In this document: in pieces, positions 44,665 through 53,710 of the stretch
Layout of the letters: every line of letters starts with the position of its first letter
Numbering within the stretch: the first letter of the stretch is position 1
DNA from: Thalassotalea ponticola
GTDB lineage: Bacteria > Pseudomonadota > Gammaproteobacteria > Enterobacterales > Alteromonadaceae
Length of the DNA: 64,000 nt
Assembly: GCF_041379045.1 (NCBI RefSeq)
Contig: NZ_CP166871.1
Location: 930,001-994,000, forward strand
Reading direction: 5' to 3'
Notes under the pieces: model-generated
The model's database searches: none
Seen by the model: the letters and a program-made list of their open reading frames with translations, nothing else
Told to the model about the DNA's origin: nothing
Made by a program: the position numbers and the translations under genes

Positions 44665-47600
44665 TTATTTTTTACCTAGGGCACGACGGCCAACTAGAGG
44701 CAACAACAATAGTAAGTAGAACAAGCTACCACCTGAAGACTTGTCGTCTTTTTCAGCAAGATCTTTGTCTTTGATCTTCTTAACAACACTTACGGTAACA
44801 GAGGCTGATGCTTCGTACATACCGTCAGATACGGTTACAGTGTACTCGTATTCACCTACCGCTAAGTCGCTGATAGTTGGTGTTGCAGTATTTGCATCGG
44901 TAATCGTACCTTGACCTTCCCACTCAAACGTTAGCGCATCGCCATCAGCGTCTGCAGCCATTGCGTTAAGAGTAACAGAATCACCTTCTTCAACTTCAAC
45001 AACAGCAGCGTCGAATGCCACGGTTGGCATATCGGCTTCTGGCATTACTGTTAACATGAAGCTTGTGGTGTAGCTATCTGATGGGTATAGGTTATCGGTA
45101 ACGGTAACAAATACTTCGGTTTCGCCACTAAAGTCAGCAGCTGGGATGATATCAATCATTGAACCAGGCTCATGACCGTGAACCGTTGCACTGATGTTGT
45201 CACCAGTAACGGTAATGGTATTCGCACCTTGGTCTGAATCAGAGTATGCAACCATGATACCTTCTAGCACAGAGTCTTCAGCAACCATTTGATCGTTGAT
45301 AGCACCGACTTTGATGTTACTAGGAACTTCAACAATGTGCTCAACAACCATTGCGTCTAGACCTTCAACGTTATTGTCTACATTGAATACTAGTGTATTA
45401 CCCGTAGCGTTTTCGTTGATGCGTGCTTGGAAAGTCATCTCAAATTGAGACGCTTCTGGGCCCACTAAGTCGTAACAAATGATCAAGTCATCTTCAAGTT
45501 TGTCTTGCAAACCATTGTAGCTAAATGACGTACCTTTGTAGCCATACAGTGGCGCGAAACTGCTGCGCGCACCGTGGAAACCTTGTACACCGATTGAGCC
45601 GTCGCCCGATGATGAACCAAAGTCAAGGTTGTCATACGCTTTGATGATTTCAAAGTCGCCTTTGTTGTAGCTAGTGTTCATGTTTAGGATTACTTGGAAG
45701 TCATAGCTGTCACCGTGCATCGGTTCGAAAATAGGCTCCCATGTATCCCAATTTGTGCCAACGTAGGTTTCGCTTTGTGCGTTGTCCCACTCAATAATAA
45801 GTTGCTTATCTTGAGTCATCGCAACAGAGACACCGGCATTTAGCTCTGGGTCGTTGTGTGGCATGAACGGAACGCTCATCGACGCACCATCACTTGACAA
45901 GAAGCCACCTTTCCACATAACACCAATCATTTGGTCAGGGAAGCTCCAGTAAGGGAATGGCAAGTGAGCATCAAAGAACATTGGCATACCATTTAATTCA
46001 ACGTAACCGCGAGGGCTCACGTGAATACTGCGCGTACCGGCGTACTCGTGGTTGTCGTATAACGCATACTCAACATCGTCGTACCAGAACAGGTTAAATG
46101 GCAATTCAACGTTTTGCGTGTTACCACCAAAGCTTGGGTAAATACCAAACTGTTGAAGGTCAACGTAACCACCGTCAGATGGGCCACCAAAATTAGGTGT
46201 CATACACATCGCATCGTTGAGACTCGTGGTCATTACATATTCGTATTCCATGTCTCGTGAGTCGAATTGTGTTGCTTCAACGGTAAAGCCGTTATTCATT
46301 TCTTCGATTTGTGCATCGAATTGGCTTTTCACGCTAACTGAACCAGGGATCAAGGTTGCACCTTCAGGCATAGCGGCCGCTAAGCTGATGTTGCGATCTT
46401 GACCGGTTTTGTTAGCAACAACCTTTAAGGTAACATCAACGATGTCTCCACCTTTTGCTTGGTCTTGGCTTGCGTCAACGCTAACTTCGTTAACACCACG
46501 CTCCAAGCGAACAGGCACAAGACCTACGTTGCCAGGGTTACCAGCGTCAGTACCGATATCAAATGCAGAGTAAACGATCTCACCTTTTTCAAGGCCGTCG
46601 AAGTTCCAGTGCATTTCAACTGCGTACGGAGCGATACCATCTGTGGTTGTAGGACCTGTTACGGTGATCTCGTTGGTTACTTGGTCGCTGACAACAGCCG
46701 TCGCCATGCGGTAAGTATCTTCAGGACGGTCGCCGTCCCAGTACATTTTGTGGTTGTGAACAACAACCCAGTACTTACCAGCGTCAGGATTGTTGATGTT
46801 ACACCAGTTGGTTTCCCAAGCGGCATTTGACCAACAAATCGCTTCTTCTTGCAATTGTACTTCGCCATCGCCGTTAGCATCGATACCCATAAGCAGTGAT
46901 GAAACGCCTTTGTCCCACTCGTTAGCCGCTGTTGACGACACGTGACCAAGCATTTCAGCGATAACGCGCTTGCTACCAGCAGGTACGTCAATCCACACAA
47001 CCTTGTCACTGTCTTCAATTAAACCGTCATTAAACGGGCTGTAGCTATCGTCATCTTGAGGTAAGGTGAACTCGATTACATTAGCTTTTTCAGGTTGGAA
47101 TGCACGCGAAGTAAAGTCTTGGATGGCTTCCGTTTGTAGGCCACCAATAACCTCTTTGCCACTGTCGCGGTGGATAACACTTTCAACTTTAGTTGGTAAT
47201 GCACCGTGATCAAATCGCAATGCTGCAGGCCATAACACTGAAGGTATTTCAGGGTTGTCTGCGGTTAAGCGGATTTTACCGTGTACTTCTAACTCAGAAC
47301 CGTGCAGACGGTTTTGGCTGTCAAGTACTTCACCTTCGATAAGGATGGTTTGGATGTCACCAGCTTTAAGCTCAAAGGTTTCAGGGTAAGCGCGAAGCTT
47401 AACACTGTACTCACTTGTTTCTGTTGAAACAGTCCATGTACCGTCGCGTGTTGCCTTAACGGTTCTTACCCACACACATTTTTGCTTACAGTTCATGTCA
47501 AGCACTTGTGGTAAGTTCAAGTTGCGAGGGTCGCCACCGTTTTGAGGGTTAGCGTCCATAAAGTTTTCAATACTTTCGTCCATGATTAGACCAGCATTGA

Positions 47601-49818
47601 TCGCATTAGCAACGTTGATAACACCGGTACCAGCATCGTAGAAGCTTGCTTCTTTAGGACCTTGCCAATCTACAACTTTCGCTGGAGTCGCAGTCATTTG
47701 CAACGCAGATTGAACTTCAGTTGGCGTCCACTCTGGGTGAGCTTGTTGTACAAGAGTTAAAGCACCTGCAACGTGCGGGCTTGCCATTGATGTACCACTT
47801 AAACTAGCCCAATCAGCTGATGATGGGTACATAGTGAATGGATGCTCATCGGCATACGGCGCGTAAATACCAACACCTGGCGCAGCAATTGTAGGTACAA
47901 ACAAGTGTTTGTGAGTAACAGATGGACCACGCGATGAGAAATCGGCAATGACATCAACGCGTTCTTCGTTGATACGTGTTGAAATCTCACTAGCGGTAAT
48001 TGTTGCCATATGGCCTTCGCCTGTTGACAACCACTCCACTAATTGTGAACCACCTCGTGCATCAATATGCGCACCAGGAAGTGAGTACACATCATTGACA
48101 ATATTGCCTTCTGGGCCGTAGTACTGTTCATTGTATAAAACAAAACCACCAGCGCCACCGGCTAATACGTTATCGGCCTTAGCTACACGTGCCAGTTCAC
48201 CGCGCTTACAGACAACGATTTCACCGTTGAACGTACCTTCCGGGAACGGCTCAGCACATAATTCATCACCGTAGCTAGCCGCTAAAACGATGTTCGAGCT
48301 GTAAGCGTCTGAGATACCGCCACCAGTAATATCCATTGGAGGCGTGGTATCACCGCCGCTCATTTCAGCAATTGATTTACCTTCAACGGCTATCTCACGA
48401 CCGTGTTCACTTGCGGCAACAATGGTTTGCCAAGGAGCCGTGTGAGAGATGTTGTAGTGACCAGCGTTACCAGCTGCTACTGCTACGTTGATACCGGCTT
48501 CGCGAGCCGCTAGGAAACCAAGCTCCATCGCGTCTTCCCAAGGGAAAGGCTCACCACCACCGATAGAGAAGTTAATGGCATCAACACCGTCTTTAATCGC
48601 ATCTTCAATCGATGCAAGAATCGACTCGTCAGGACAACCCACATAAGGATCGTTGCCACCACCAGGGTAACATACTTGGTACGAGATAATGTTGGCATGA
48701 GGAGCAACACCAGATACTCGAGGGAAAGTAAAGCCTGTTTCAATACCGTCGCCGTCACCTGGCTCGGCTTGCATTAATGGTGCGTCGAAAATAACGTTAC
48801 CAGCAGCAGTACCAGCTACGTGAGAACCGTGACCATTGTAATCTTCACCGTTTTTCGGGCGAATTAGCTCATTTGGAGCCCAAGGATTAGGGTTGTCTTG
48901 GAACTCATCAGCGTCGTATACGTCGGTAATGACACTGTAACTGCGAACACCAATAAGTTTATCGTTACACATGTGCTCTTGGCCGGCTACAGTACAGTCA
49001 CCGACGTAAACACCTTCACCCCATGGGTTAGTGTGATCGTAGCCGTCACCGCCGATGTCGGCGAATGCCACGTGGTCGGTATTGACACCAGTATCGATGA
49101 TACCGACGATCATGCCTTCACCTTTAAGCTCGGTTTGCACCACGGTGTCACCTGTCCATGCTTTATCGGCTTCGATGTGCTCTGGACCCACGTCGGTTAG
49201 TAGCTCTTTCATACGAGAGCGTTGAATGCTCGCAACTTCCGGTAATTTCGCTAAACGCACCGCTTGTTCTTGGGTCATGCGAACCGACATACCGTTAAAT
49301 GCAGTGGTGTATTGGAAGCGTGGCTGCAACTGAATACCTACGGCATTGCTTGCTTTTTGTAAAAAGCTACCTTGCTTGCTTAGTAGGTAATTCTCATATT
49401 TGGCAATTGCTTGTTTATTATCACGTGTCGCTGAGAACAATTTATGCTCGCCAGTTGCTTGAGTGGCGTTTAAGGCAGTTGCCTCGTAGCCTGAGATGTG
49501 ACCATTGTAAGTCGCAACTGGGTTGTCATTAAGGCGAATGATATAGGTTTGTTCACCGGTTACGTCTGCTTCAGGAACAAATTTACGCTTGCTTCCTAGC
49601 GGTTGTAAATGGCGGTTAACACTACCACGAGGGTTTTTCATTGAACGTTCGTTGTGTTTTACAACGCCGTCTCTTTTTAATTTGCTTAATGCTGCTTGAG
49701 GAATATCAAGTCCCTTCAACGTTGAACCATTCATTGGTGCAACATCGTTGGCAGCTGCTATGGCACTGTAGCTGTAAAGTACGGTACCGATAGCTAAAGC
49801 TACGGATTTCATTTTCAA
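44665..49818 (-). CDS. Secreted S8 subtilisin-like protease with PA insert and GlyGly-CTERM anchor (copy 2)
   Basis: A 1717-residue paralogue of the 29.9-35.2 kb protease. Signal peptide 1 to about 22 (ending AIAAA), propeptide about 80-210, then catalytic D242 (IIDTGVNTDH), H330 (GHGSHVAGT) and S677 (GTSMASPHVAG). A PA insert (GEIVVCKRGE, GGAGGFVLYN) lies between His and Ser. Long beta-domains include GGYVDLQQFGIYPSFGG, also seen in copy 1. The stalk ends with a PKD-like domain (DGDALTFEWEG) rather than the Cys/Asp repeat of copy 1. The anchor is LAEKDDKSSGGSLFYL, a helix and GRRALGKK. The start is TTG 49818 with AGGAG eight bases upstream; ATG 49812 is an alternative. Divergent from module 2. 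Confidence 0.92.
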   Translation of the reverse strand: MKMKSVALAIGTVLYSYSAIAAANDVAPMNGSTLKGLDIPQAALSKLKRDGVVKHNERSMKNPRGSVNRHLQPLGSKRKFVPEADVTGEQTYIIRLNDNPVATYNGHISGYEATALNATQATGEHKLFSATRDNKQAIAKYENYLLSKQGSFLQKASNAVGIQLQPRFQYTTAFNGMSVRMTQEQAVRLAKLPEVASIQRSRMKELLTDVGPEHIEADKAWTGDTVVQTELKGEGMIVGIIDTGVNTDHVAFADIGGDGYDHTNPWGEGVYVGDCTVAGQEHMCNDKLIGVRSYSVITDVYDADEFQDNPNPWAPNELIRPKNGEDYNGHGSHVAGTAAGNVIFDAPLMQAEPGDGDGIETGFTFPRVSGVAPHANIISYQVCYPGGGNDPYVGCPDESILASIEDAIKDGVDAINFSIGGGEPFPWEDAMELGFLAAREAGINVAVAAGNAGHYNISHTAPWQTIVAASEHGREIAVEGKSIAEMSGGDTTPPMDITGGGISDAYSSNIVLAASYGDELCAEPFPEGTFNGEIVVCKRGELARVAKADNVLAGGAGGFVLYNEQYYGPEGNIVNDVYSLPGAHIDARGGSQLVEWLSTGEGHMATITASEISTRINEERVDVIADFSSRGPSVTHKHLFVPTIAAPGVGIYAPYADEHPFTMYPSSADWASLSGTSMASPHVAGALTLVQQAHPEWTPTEVQSALQMTATPAKVVDWQGPKEASFYDAGTGVINVANAINAGLIMDESIENFMDANPQNGGDPRNLNLPQVLDMNCKQKCVWVRTVKATRDGTWTVSTETSEYSVKLRAYPETFELKAGDIQTILIEGEVLDSQNRLHGSELEVHGKIRLTADNPEIPSVLWPAALRFDHGALPTKVESVIHRDSGKEVIGGLQTEAIQDFTSRAFQPEKANVIEFTLPQDDDSYSPFNDGLIEDSDKVVWIDVPAGSKRVIAEMLGHVSSTAANEWDKGVSSLLMGIDANGDGEVQLQEEAICWSNAAWETNWCNINNPDAGKYWVVVHNHKMYWDGDRPEDTYRMATAVVSDQVTNEITVTGPTTTDGIAPYAVEMHWNFDGLEKGEIVYSAFDIGTDAGNPGNVGLVPVRLERGVNEVSVDASQDQAKGGDIVDVTLKVVANKTGQDRNISLAAAMPEGATLIPGSVSVKSQFDAQIEEMNNGFTVEATQFDSRDMEYEYVMTTSLNDAMCMTPNFGGPSDGGYVDLQQFGIYPSFGGNTQNVELPFNLFWYDDVEYALYDNHEYAGTRSIHVSPRGYVELNGMPMFFDAHLPFPYWSFPDQMIGVMWKGGFLSSDGASMSVPFMPHNDPELNAGVSVAMTQDKQLIIEWDNAQSETYVGTNWDTWEPIFEPMHGDSYDFQVILNMNTSYNKGDFEIIKAYDNLDFGSSSGDGSIGVQGFHGARSSFAPLYGYKGTSFSYNGLQDKLEDDLIICYDLVGPEASQFEMTFQARINENATGNTLVFNVDNNVEGLDAMVVEHIVEVPSNIKVGAINDQMVAEDSVLEGIMVAYSDSDQGANTITVTGDNISATVHGHEPGSMIDIIPAADFSGETEVFVTVTDNLYPSDSYTTSFMLTVMPEADMPTVAFDAAVVEVEEGDSVTLNAMAADADGDALTFEWEGQGTITDANTATPTISDLAVGEYEYTVTVSDGMYEASASVTVSVVKKIKDKDLAEKDDKSSGGSLFYLLLLLPLVGRRALGKK

Positions 49819-50129
49819 GGTTTTATCTCCTGTTATTATTATCGGGTTACATGTTTTGGTGAGCGTGTTGCGAAGCTTTTAAGGTTAAACGTCGTAACAA
49901 ATATTCAACAAAAACGTAACGCCCTATTATCAGTACCATAGATGGATGAGTGATATTGTTCGAAATTGTTTGAGTTGTTACAGAGCGTTGTTCACCGGCC
50001 AATTTGATCGCGGGCAAAGCTTGTTTTAGGGTTAACGAATAATGCTTATTTTGGTGATAGACAGTGGTTAAATTGCTTGCTAGTATGCACAAACAGTTCA
50101 CAATCATTACAAGTTGTTAACCACTTTTC
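49819..50129. other. Divergent control region between subtilase 2 and module 2
   Basis: A 311-base region with both promoters and no gene. It is AT-rich, with the AGGAG of the protease at about 49827-49831 (minus strand) and a TTGTTAA half-site at 50114-50120 close to the mipA start. No clear palindrome was found. Confidence 0.4.
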
Positions 50130-50957
50130 ATGTTGTATCGTTCACTAGCAATGCTGTTATTTTGCTGTATTAGTGCAATTGGCAATGTAATCGCAAACGA
50201 AGATGATCAGGTGGCCATCAAACAATGGCACTTTTCTTTATCTGCAGGCTATGGTGTTATTGAAACACCGATAGCGCGTAACGATGACTTAGAATTTTAT
50301 CTTTACCCCCGCGTAAGCTATTACAGCGACCGATTTTTCATTGAAAATACTACCTTAGGCTACGCTGTGTATGAGCAGGGGCCGGTGATTATTGATGTGG
50401 TCGGTAGACTCAACGAGGATGGTTTGTATTTTAAACTGGACGACGTTGGCGTACTCAGTGCGGTGGGGTTTGATGCTGGGCGAGGTGAGCAGTTTTACGG
50501 TGTTGATGACGTTGAGCGCGATTTGTCGTATCTCGCAGGGGTCGCGGTGAACTATGATCTTGACTTTGTTTACGCCACGGCGGGTTATTATCACGATATC
50601 AGTGCTGTACATCACGGTGATGAAATCGATTTAAGCCTGTCTAAAGTACTCACGATTGATCAGCTTTCTGTGCGCTTAGAACTACAAGCCAATCGAAAAA
50701 GTCGTGATTTAATTGATTATTATTATCAAATTTTGCCTGAAGAATCGGTGATTTTTGTTGGCACTTACCAACCCGGTAAGGCCAGCATTAACTACCAAAC
50801 AAGTGTTAGCTTTGATTATCAGCTATCGCGTCGTTGGTCACTTACTGCTTTTTATCGCAAAACGTGGTTAGGCGATGGCATTAGCGACAGTCTCATTATC
50901 GACACCGACTCGGTTGACTTATTTTTTACCGGGGTAACATATAGGTTTAACCGATAA
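50130..50957 (+). CDS. MipA/OmpV family outer-membrane protein (module 2)
   Basis: A 275-residue barrel protein, paralogue of the one at 38346. Signal peptide 1 to about 23 (ending VIANE). Family features are GYGVIETPIARND, PRVSYYSDRFFIENTTLGYA, DVERDLSYLAG, SAVHHGDEIDLSLSK and the terminal strand FTGVTYRF. It is the first gene of the quartet, and its stop overlaps the next start by one base (TAATG). It is likely an outer-membrane barrel with a sensing or scaffold role. Confidence 0.88.
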   Translation: MLYRSLAMLLFCCISAIGNVIANEDDQVAIKQWHFSLSAGYGVIETPIARNDDLEFYLYPRVSYYSDRFFIENTTLGYAVYEQGPVIIDVVGRLNEDGLYFKLDDVGVLSAVGFDAGRGEQFYGVDDVERDLSYLAGVAVNYDLDFVYATAGYYHDISAVHHGDEIDLSLSKVLTIDQLSVRLELQANRKSRDLIDYYYQILPEESVIFVGTYQPGKASINYQTSVSFDYQLSRRWSLTAFYRKTWLGDGISDSLIIDTDSVDLFFTGVTYRFNR

Positions 50958-51415
50958 TGAATAAGCCGTTGTATTTCTCTGTTATCCTTGTGTTCGTGTA
51001 CTTTGCCAGTGCATCCAATGCACACGCTGATGATTCGTCAATAAAAGACTCTCGCGGTATTTTATGGGGAGAACACAAGGCACAAAAACGCAACCAATTG
51101 CTTACCTTGCAACCGGCGATTTGTGTTGTTGAACAGCGCGGCGACCTGTGTGAGCAGACAGTGACCGTGCGTTTGGCCTTGCCCAAGCGCACCGCTATTT
51201 GTATTTATCAAGACGGTATTAAGACACCGCTTTGGTGTCATGACAAGGCGCAGTATCAACTGTTTTCGATAACCGTTAAATCAGACAAAAATATTAATCT
51301 TTATATAGAAGAGCAAGCCCATAAAACGGTGATTGGCTCATCGCAAATTTCGGTAAATGTATTTCAACCGGCGCCCACACGGAAAAAGCGCCGTTATGGT
51401 TTAGGGTTTTTGTAA
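50957..51415 (+). CDS. DUF3019 exported four-cysteine protein (module 2)
   Basis: A 152-residue protein with a signal peptide (about 1-23, ending NAHA). The mature part has four Cys in the pattern C-x8-C-x16-C-x11-C, starting in LQPAICVV, nearly identical in spacing to the module 1 protein. The end, KKRRYGLGFL, is again basic then aromatic. It overlaps both neighbours by one base (TAATG at each junction), so all three are translationally coupled. Function unknown; a periplasmic partner of the MipA barrel or of the kinase sensor is plausible. Confidence 0.85.
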   Translation: MNKPLYFSVILVFVYFASASNAHADDSSIKDSRGILWGEHKAQKRNQLLTLQPAICVVEQRGDLCEQTVTVRLALPKRTAICIYQDGIKTPLWCHDKAQYQLFSITVKSDKNINLYIEEQAHKTVIGSSQISVNVFQPAPTRKKRRYGLGFL

Positions 51416-52110
51416 TGCAAACACACGATAGTTCTATTTTATTGATTGAAGATGATATTCCGCTAGCCAATTTAATTAAAACGTATCTCGAGTCAAACCG
51501 TTGCAGTGTCACCCATATAGCCAGAGGCCTTGATGTCAAAAAACTCGCTAATGATCGTCAGTTTGATTTGGTCGTATGCGATGTCATGCTACCCGACATA
51601 GATGGTTTTCGATTGCAGCCCATTTTGCAAAAGAAATTGTCCTGTGAAGTTATATTCTTAACCGCTATTAACGAAGACAACTCGCATATAAAAGGGCTAG
51701 AGCTCGGTGCTATCGATTATATTGTAAAGCCCGTCGAGCCTAAGGTTTTACTGGCACGGATCCGCGCTAATCTAAGAAAAAGCTTACCGCACGTGTCGTT
51801 GGACATGTTAAAACTGGGTGACTTGGTGCTCGATAGAAAGCGCAAAGTGATTGAATATCAGGGCAAGCCATTAGAACTCACAGACAACGATTTCGACTTG
51901 ATGTGGATCTTTTCGCAACATCAAGGGGAACCTCTGTCTCGAGAGTTTTTATTTCAAGCCGTTGTCGGGCGCGAATACAATGGGTTAGACCGTATTATTG
52001 ACGCACGAACCATGCGTTTGCGCAAAAAAATCAGTGACTTCAATATTCCAGGCCTGTCTATATCCACTCTTTGGGGCAAGGGCTATTTATTTACCTACAC
52101 TCAACACTAA
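51415..52110 (+). CDS. OmpR-type response regulator (module 2)
   Basis: A 231-residue regulator. The receiver has IEDD, phospho-acceptor D56 (VCDVMLPD), the switch Thr in FLTAI and Lys in VKPVE. The winged helix has LTDNDFDLMWIFSQHQG and the recognition segment DRIIDARTMRLRKKI. That segment differs at several positions from the module 1 regulator (DRAADLRISRLRKKL), so the two probably bind different DNA. It starts within the DUF3019 stop and is followed by its kinase after 33 bases. Confidence 0.92.
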   Translation: MQTHDSSILLIEDDIPLANLIKTYLESNRCSVTHIARGLDVKKLANDRQFDLVVCDVMLPDIDGFRLQPILQKKLSCEVIFLTAINEDNSHIKGLELGAIDYIVKPVEPKVLLARIRANLRKSLPHVSLDMLKLGDLVLDRKRKVIEYQGKPLELTDNDFDLMWIFSQHQGEPLSREFLFQAVVGREYNGLDRIIDARTMRLRKKISDFNIPGLSISTLWGKGYLFTYTQH

Positions 52111-52143
52111 CGGCGTTGAGTAAGTCAGCTAACACGAGCACGT

Positions 52144-53379
52144 ATGCGCTACCAATTTTACCGTTTTTATTTATTGCTGATCTTATTGGCAAGCATCATC
52201 ATTTTGTCGTTTAACCAAATCGTCAAGACCTTGGATGACTCAAGTGAACACTACTCAATTAACATCGATTATTTGTTTTCTGCCTTTGAGCATCAAACCA
52301 ACAAGCTTGGAGAATCGAAGCTTGGTCTACCACAATTTGAGTATTTGAATGCTGGTGATTTGGCGCTCCCTGAGTCGTTGCAAAGCAGTCTTAGCCAAGG
52401 TCAGGCCATCGCGTTACTCAATGACGACAAGCAAACCTATTACTACCGTAGGGCAATACATAGCGATCAAGTGATTCGACTTGGTCCCGTTGCCGTAGAA
52501 AGAGAAAAAAATAGTTACTTTATTTACTTGGTGATGGTGTTTTACGCCTGTTTAGCCATGTTGTTATTGGCGATGATGCGTCCGCTATTTAGAGACTTAC
52601 AACGGTTGCAGAACGACGCCGATAATTTTGGTCGACAACCGGTCACAATGCAAAGCCAGATCAAACCGTCATCGAGTATATACCCACTTGCCAAAGCCTT
52701 TAACCGAATGTCCAGTAAGATCGTTGGTTTAATTGATATGAACAAGGACTTATCGCGGGCGATATCACATGAGATACGAACGCCCTTAGCGCGGATGAAA
52801 TTTATGTTGGCGATTATTTCAGACAAACTCGATGGCCAACAACAGCAACAAATATCGAGTGACATCCATGAAATTGAGTTTTTGGTTAATGACTATTTGT
52901 CATTTGCAAAGGTCGAAGGGCACACGGAAAAAGACAACTTTAAACTCTATTCTCCGCGTTCATTTTTAAAACTTATTCAGCAAAAATTTGCCATTTATGC
53001 CGACGACATTGATTTTCAAATGAACGCAGGTGTCGAAAAAGCGCGTTTTGACAAGGACAGTTTAGCGCTAGCAACACAAAACTTACTCACCAATGCCCTG
53101 CGTTATGCCGATAGCCAAATAAGGGTAAGTTTCTACGTTAAAGATCGGCGCTGTTATTTACAGGTTGAAGACGATGGACCTGGTATTGCAGAGCAAAGTG
53201 ACAGCTTACAACAAGCATTTAAACGAGACAGCAGTGATGACGATGCGCACCAAGGTTTTGGTTTGGGCTTGTATATCGTGAAAAACATCAGTTTGTTGTA
53301 CGAAGGGGAGTTTACCATCGCTCGGTCATCCGAACTTGGTGGCGCAAGCATGTTGTTGAGTTGGCCAAACGAACGCTAG
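52144..53379 (+). CDS. Sensor histidine kinase, RstB-like (module 2)
   Basis: A 411-residue inner-membrane kinase. Helices near 7-23 and 125-147 flank a periplasmic domain of about 100 residues. H209 lies in ISHEIRTPLARMKF, followed by TQNLLTNALRYA (N box), EDDGPGI (G1) and GFGLGLYIV (G2). It shares the start pattern MRYQFYRFYLL with the module 1 kinase (MHSHFIRFYSF). It closes the module 2 quartet. No clear ribosome binding site is seen before the ATG; a weak one overlaps the TAACACGAGCACGT stretch. Confidence 0.9.
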   Translation: MRYQFYRFYLLLILLASIIILSFNQIVKTLDDSSEHYSINIDYLFSAFEHQTNKLGESKLGLPQFEYLNAGDLALPESLQSSLSQGQAIALLNDDKQTYYYRRAIHSDQVIRLGPVAVEREKNSYFIYLVMVFYACLAMLLLAMMRPLFRDLQRLQNDADNFGRQPVTMQSQIKPSSSIYPLAKAFNRMSSKIVGLIDMNKDLSRAISHEIRTPLARMKFMLAIISDKLDGQQQQQISSDIHEIEFLVNDYLSFAKVEGHTEKDNFKLYSPRSFLKLIQQKFAIYADDIDFQMNAGVEKARFDKDSLALATQNLLTNALRYADSQIRVSFYVKDRRCYLQVEDDGPGIAEQSDSLQQAFKRDSSDDDAHQGFGLGLYIVKNISLLYEGEFTIARSSELGGASMLLSWPNER

Positions 53380-53710
53380 AGTAGAGCATGTGTCGAGTAA
53401 GCAACAAGGATTATGGCTTACTCGAATCAGCATTTGCTCCTTGTCGCGTTACCACAAAAGGTGTGATCGTGATGCCTAGTACCCGCGCCAAAGCGATAGT
53501 TGGGCTTGATAAAGAGGACTGTCTTTATTGCTCTGACGGTGATTTTATTGGTGTGATAAAGCCGGCAAACTGCGCATTCGTTCAATAGCCTAACGAAGCG
53601 AAGCACAACCGCTGCTAGCTTTGATCTAGTTTGCACTGGCGATTGCGTTAGCGACTGTGGCATTATGTGCTAATACGTTTTTACTCACCACAATACACGG
53701 CGCCTTACCT

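Noticed and set aside
44898-49532. Several open frames on the plus strand inside subtilase 2, for example 46459-46830.
   Set aside because: They are antisense shadows of a well-supported long coding region with catalytic residues in order.
53388-53588. 66-codon frame just after the module 2 kinase.
   Set aside because: It starts nine bases after the kinase stop without a ribosome binding site, and the composition and lack of any motif suggest chance.
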